Origin: JAFGBN01 sp964394145
GTDB taxonomy: Bacteria > Chloroflexota > Dehalococcoidia > GIF9 > AB-539-J10
Assembly (NCBI GenBank): GCA_964394145.1
Contig: CAYMVL010000027.1
Span: 1 to 28,229 of the forward strand
Reading direction: 5' to 3'
Length of the DNA: 28,229 nucleotides
Part shown: positions 25,613 through 28,229 of the stretch, in pieces
How positions within the stretch are numbered: position 1 is the first letter of the stretch
Layout: the number at the start of each line of letters is the position of its first letter
The notes under the pieces: generated by a model
Database searches by the model: none
Told to the model about the DNA's origin: nothing
Seen by the model: only the letters and a program-made list of their open reading frames with translations
Translations under genes and position numbers: made by a program

Positions 25613-25737
25613 CGCTATTGGCTCCACGTAACCCAAGCAACCACATCCGGGTCACGCTTCATAGCCCCCTTTCAGTATGGGCGGGGCAACAACTCTCCCC
25701 TAAAGGTTTATGCCTTATTACTGCATATTTTACTCCT
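25613..25737 (-). ncRNA. structured leader RNA, candidate riboswitch/attenuator
   Basis: About 125 bases from the predicted start to the terminator. Visible stems on the minus strand: an 8-bp stem CGTGACCC (25649-25656) with GGGTTACG (25627-25634), one G-U pair, 14-base loop. It is enclosed by GCTAT (25661-25665) and ATAGC (25614-25618). Upstream, GGGG/CCCC flank AGAGTTGTTG, and CAGTA can pair with TACTG. The outer stem abuts the terminator, a typical expression-platform layout. I compared it from memory with c-di-GMP-I/II, SAM, cobalamin, fluoride, Mn, THF and c-di-AMP classes and found no match. Confidence 0.5.
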
Positions 25738-25743
25738 AAAATA

Positions 25744-25771
25744 ATTCTATCACTAGTGATACTTTTGTCAA
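25744..25771 (-). promoter_or_regulatory. surface-operon promoter with palindromic operator
   Basis: Minus-strand TTGACA (25766-25771, perfect), a 16-base spacer and TAGAAT (25744-25749, 5/6). The perfect 14-bp palindrome TATCACTAGTGATA (25748-25761) fills the spacer and touches the -10. A further inverted pair GATACTT (25758-25764) / AAGTATC (25775-25781) straddles the -35. This looks like a repressor site on a strong promoter; the regulator is not identified. Confidence 0.75.
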
Positions 25772-25874
25772 TAGAAGTATCATCATATTATTTTCACATT
25801 ACACCGCAAAGCTGTCATTTTCTTGACAGTTCAGGCCTGTTTTACTATAGGATAGAGACTTTTGCGTGATAGAG

Positions 25875-25895
25875 CCGAAGCAATCTCACAATGAC
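25875..25895. repeat. partial copy of the GAAGCAATCTC repeat
   Basis: CCGAAGCAATCTCACAATGAC, the inner and outer motifs of the repeat at 17207-17285 joined with the middle missing. Confidence 0.5.
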
Positions 25896-25926
25896 GGAAG
25901 GCGGGACATGCCAGGCGATCAATCAA

Positions 25927-25955
25927 GAGGGCAGGTTCTCGATGGACCTGCCCTC
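25927..25955 (-). terminator. strong hairpin after the 624-aa gene
   Basis: GAGGGCAGGT (25927-25936) and ACCTGCCCTC (25946-25955) form a perfect 10-bp stem with a 9-base loop, about 20 bases beyond the stop of the 624-aa gene. The minus strand continues TTGATTGATCG rather than a clean T run, so it is a probable but imperfect terminator. Confidence 0.6.
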
Positions 25956-25976
25956 CCACTTCACGCAGTGTAAATC

Positions 25977-27851
25977 TTAGCTTTGGACCCTGCGCCTTCT
26001 TGAGCTGTACCACACCATGCCCCCTGCCAGGAGCACCGCCAGGCCAATCCAGGGTATCAAGATAACCAGCTTGTTCACGGGGTAAGCTTCGCCGCCCACA
26101 GGTGGTGGGGGTGGTGGCTGGTAGTTCCCGAAGTCGTAGGGGCCGTAGCCACCCTCCTTCTTGAGGTTATTCATGAGCACTACGTGTGTTCCAGGGGCTC
26201 CTGGATAGCTTCGGCTCCAGCCTCCTTGCATCACCTCGCTCAAAGTGTATTCACCAAAGATCTCGCAGCCCTGCGGGCCCGTGTCACAGATGGAGAACTC
26301 ATAGTAACCAGCATCGTCAGTGTAGGCCACGTCTGTCACAGGCCCATCGAGCTGAATCTCCCACCCCTCCAGTGGCGGCTCTTCGGACTTGTCCCAGATA
26401 CCGTCGTGATTATAGTCGTTCCATTTGTAGCCGTAGATTTTCGTGCAGGTCTGGTGGTTGCCGAAGTTGTACGGACCATAAGGACCATCTTGTACATCTA
26501 CGGAGACTGTGTGAGTGTCTGGATCGAGCGGAAAAGCCTGAAACCACTCTGACTTGACTAGCTCACTCAGGGTATAATCGCCACTGGTACAGACCTTGAA
26601 CTCATAATAGCCGTCGGTCCAGTTTCCTGCCCCCGTGACCGCCTGCTGGTCGAGGTCCCCGGGGCCATCCAGGTTAATCGTCCAGCCGGGCATTTCTGGT
26701 TCCCACGGGTCCCACTGACCGTTGTGGCTGCAGTCACCCCATTTATAGCCGTAGATGGTAGCACAGATTTTGGCGGTGTTGGTTACATTGGCGGAAGCAG
26801 TCTGACCGCTGATTACGCTGGCCGGTGAGCCGACGATCAGCACAGTCCACTCATTGCCTGCGTCCGTCTCGGTCACTGTGTACGCACCGGGTATAAGGTT
26901 ATCCCAGCTCAGCACCCCACCGTCATAATCGGCGGTCTTGCAGTTGCCGGTAAGGTATGACGGGCCGGTGATGCAGATTTCAAAAGTCTTCCCAGTATCA
27001 GGTGTGGTACCACTCCAGTCAACTGTCTTGGTGACATTCAGAGAGCCGGGCTGCCAGTTGCCGAAGTCGTTGCCGGTGATGTTAGCGCCTGAAGCAAAGG
27101 TGTGGGTGTAGTAGCAAGGGTTGGGACATGAGCATGTCCAGCCAGCTTGGACTTCCTCTGTCACATTCCAGGTGCCGGGCGTTATTCCGGTGATGTTATA
27201 GCTGCCGTCAAGACTGGTGACTGCTGAAGGTTCAGCACTATCGAGAATGCCGTTATTATTATAGTCGACGAAGATCGTCCAGCCTTCGAGGCCGGGCTCG
27301 CCGGCATCCTTTATGCCATTAGCATTCAGGTCCTCGAACTTCATGCCGCTCTTGCTGGCGGGGGGAGAGGGATCGAAGCAGAAGGTGGCGTGGCTGACTG
27401 CTGTGTTATCAGGAGCGTAGAGGTTAAAATCTTCGTGTACGTCAGTGGTATTATAGCAGAAGACGTTGGCTCCGGTGCCACCCTTTACAATTACGCAGCG
27501 CACAGGGTAATCGGAGGTCCAATTAAAGGCGCGGTACTCTCCAGGTTCGTCTTCCTGATAAGCGTCGATGTTGATAGTGTTGCCTTCATAGGTATGGTTG
27601 CCATTAGGGTCAACTTTATCCCAGTCGTCTATCTTGTAGTGATACTGAGAGTCGCAACAATCCACCTGTCCACACTCGGAGGTTGCGTTACCAGATGTCC
27701 AATCTTCAAAATAGCTTGGCTCAACCGAAGCCGCCGAGACTGTGACGGGTGGTACTATGCCTATTGCAGGCACACCCACAAGCGGCAATGCCAGCGTTAC
27801 TGCGAGCACCAGTGCCGTCATGAGTGTCATCAGTCCTTTCTTAGTTATCAT
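25977..27851 (-). CDS. SdrD B-like repeat surface protein with PVGGEAYPVNKL tag
   Basis: A 624-aa protein. A signal peptide (to about 40) is followed by a Cys-containing domain (45-160). Three SdrD B-type Ca-binding beta-sandwich repeats follow (about 168-265, 361-467, 470-577), with D-x-N-x-(N/D)-G-x-x-D loops such as DLNANGIKD, DYNNNGILD and DYNHDGIWD. A further beta domain lies at 270-358 (SLNVTKTVDWSG...). A Pro run leads to PVGGEAYPVNKL (584-595), PWIGL, a membrane helix and RRRRVQS. The plan is signal, rigid Ca-stabilised stalk, C-terminal anchor. The ATG overlaps the stop of the upstream partial gene (ATGA), and GGAGGAG precedes it. It is a separate unit from the cluster below 25771. 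Confidence 0.85.
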   Translation of the reverse strand: MITKKGLMTLMTALVLAVTLALPLVGVPAIGIVPPVTVSAASVEPSYFEDWTSGNATSECGQVDCCDSQYHYKIDDWDKVDPNGNHTYEGNTINIDAYQEDEPGEYRAFNWTSDYPVRCVIVKGGTGANVFCYNTTDVHEDFNLYAPDNTAVSHATFCFDPSPPASKSGMKFEDLNANGIKDAGEPGLEGWTIFVDYNNNGILDSAEPSAVTSLDGSYNITGITPGTWNVTEEVQAGWTCSCPNPCYYTHTFASGANITGNDFGNWQPGSLNVTKTVDWSGTTPDTGKTFEICITGPSYLTGNCKTADYDGGVLSWDNLIPGAYTVTETDAGNEWTVLIVGSPASVISGQTASANVTNTAKICATIYGYKWGDCSHNGQWDPWEPEMPGWTINLDGPGDLDQQAVTGAGNWTDGYYEFKVCTSGDYTLSELVKSEWFQAFPLDPDTHTVSVDVQDGPYGPYNFGNHQTCTKIYGYKWNDYNHDGIWDKSEEPPLEGWEIQLDGPVTDVAYTDDAGYYEFSICDTGPQGCEIFGEYTLSEVMQGGWSRSYPGAPGTHVVLMNNLKKEGGYGPYDFGNYQPPPPPPVGGEAYPVNKLVILIPWIGLAVLLAGGMVWYSSRRRRVQS

Positions 27852-28229
27852 CTTCTCCTCCTTTGTCTGCCATCTATCTTAATCGGGACTCTCCCGCTAA
27901 TTATCCTCACAGCAGGGCGACATATCCTGCCTGAAAATAGTCTTGAGATAAGCGGCCAGTACCTCGTGCTGGCGTGCACTGATATATAGCCGCAGACGCC
28001 AGACTGACTTAACAGGGACCAGTCCTGGTCATAGCCATCCAGAAGCAAATACAGTGGGATGGATGCGGCGCTTTGGCGTAAGGCCTGCAACTGCTCGTCG
28101 CCCAGATGGAGCAGTATTAGCTCTGGCCCCATCGTTTGCAGGTTATCACCTGACGGTAACTCAGTGCTGGTAAGAACCTCAGCGCCAAGTCTATTGAGTA
28201 TCGGGCTGATTCGCCCTGTTACCCGGCTA
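27848..28229 (-). CDS. receiver-like domain protein, N-terminus beyond window
   Basis: The frame is open from the right edge (S-R-V-T-G-R-I-S-P-I-L-N-R-L-G-A) to a TGA at 27848, giving at least 126 residues. The order of strands and helices resembles a CheY-type receiver: ILNRLGAEVLTSTEL, PELILLHLGDEQLQALRQ, SIPLYLLLDGYDQD, SGVCGYISVHAS and YWPLISRLFSG. The phospho-acceptor Asp position reads LLHLGD and the Lys position reads VHAS, so it is probably degenerate. An Arg-rich tail follows instead of an HTH. The stop overlaps the ATG of the 624-aa gene. It could regulate that gene, but the missing N-terminus prevents a firm call. Confidence 0.5.
   Translation of the reverse strand, partial: SRVTGRISPILNRLGAEVLTSTELPSGDNLQTMGPELILLHLGDEQLQALRQSAASIPLYLLLDGYDQDWSLLSQSGVCGYISVHASTRYWPLISRLFSGRICRPAVRIISGRVPIKIDGRQRRRR

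Noticed and set aside
25588..25737. Leader considered as a c-di-GMP-I (GEMM), c-di-GMP-II, Mn (yybP) or THF riboswitch
   Set aside because: GGCATAAACC and GGGGAGAG recall pieces of these classes, but the conserved cores (for example GGACGCAAAGCC and AGCGGGGTTACC of GEMM-I) are absent, so no class is assigned.
27390..27989. A 199-codon plus-strand open frame
   Set aside because: It is antisense to the 624-aa gene, whose SdrD repeats and signal peptide are clear; the frame has no recognisable domain and is a shadow.

Overview
The window looks like a chromosomal segment of an uncultured or little-studied Chloroflexota bacterium, most likely a Dehalococcoidia relative. The main evidence is the 5' half of a 16S rRNA gene at the left edge: its helices and the GACGGTACC...GGAATAAG...CGGCTAACTACG stretch read like Dehalococcoides-type 16S. 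Supporting signs are the dispersed CATTGCGA/GCAATCTC repeats and the secreted Ig/SdrD-type proteins. The phylum assignment comes from recalled sequence, not from a search.

Layout. 1-667: partial 16S rRNA (minus) with a strong TTGACA-N17-TAAAAT promoter. 966-3081: trkH-trkA potassium uptake operon (minus). 3308-3939: rpsU-yqeY (plus), divergent from trkH and driven by a promoter of the same TTGACA-N17-TAAAAT form as the rRNA gene. 4112-11158: a six-gene minus-strand SOS operon, lexA - imuB - DUF6504 - dnaE2 - dut (with N-terminal extension) - DUF72. It is headed by a perfect palindrome, TGTTCTATAGAACA, over the lexA start region. It is an inducible translesion mutasome (catalytically dead Y-family ImuB plus DnaE2) joined to dUTP clearance; imuA is absent. 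11262-14336: divergent glgC/glgA for ADP-glucose-based glycogen synthesis. 14457-18236: single genes, namely a serpin lipoprotein, an orphan RecB/Cas4-like PD-(D/E)XK nuclease with an Fe-S cysteine set, and a membrane-anchored protein with a caspase-like (clan CD) His/Cys pattern. 18402-19004: a VapBC-type toxin-antitoxin locus whose PIN toxin is broken by a frameshift and a stop.

19165-25771 is the most unusual part: a cell-surface gene cluster on the minus strand. It starts at a strong promoter with a 14-bp palindromic operator between -35 and -10. A structured leader and an intrinsic terminator follow, before any gene (riboswitch/attenuator layout). Then come an 858-aa Ig/Big protein, a gene remnant, a 515-aa GLUG protein, a 167-aa small secreted protein, a 225-aa membrane-tethered Ig-like protein and a 105-aa tagged membrane protein, ending at a strong terminator. 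The 858-, 515- and 167-aa proteins share the same C-terminal ~125-aa module ending in L-T-A-(T/N)-A-A. The cluster resembles in layout (not by claimed homology) the WxL/Csc surface-complex clusters of Firmicutes. The 105-aa protein and the 624-aa SdrD-like protein at 25977-27851 both end in PVGGEAYPVNKL + PWI + a hydrophobic segment + an Arg cluster. Eight of the 12 shared motif codons differ only synonymously, so the peptide is under selection and is a candidate sorting/anchoring tag. A partial receiver-like gene runs off the right edge and overlaps the SdrD-like gene by ATGA.

No tRNA, CRISPR array, transposase or phage gene was seen.
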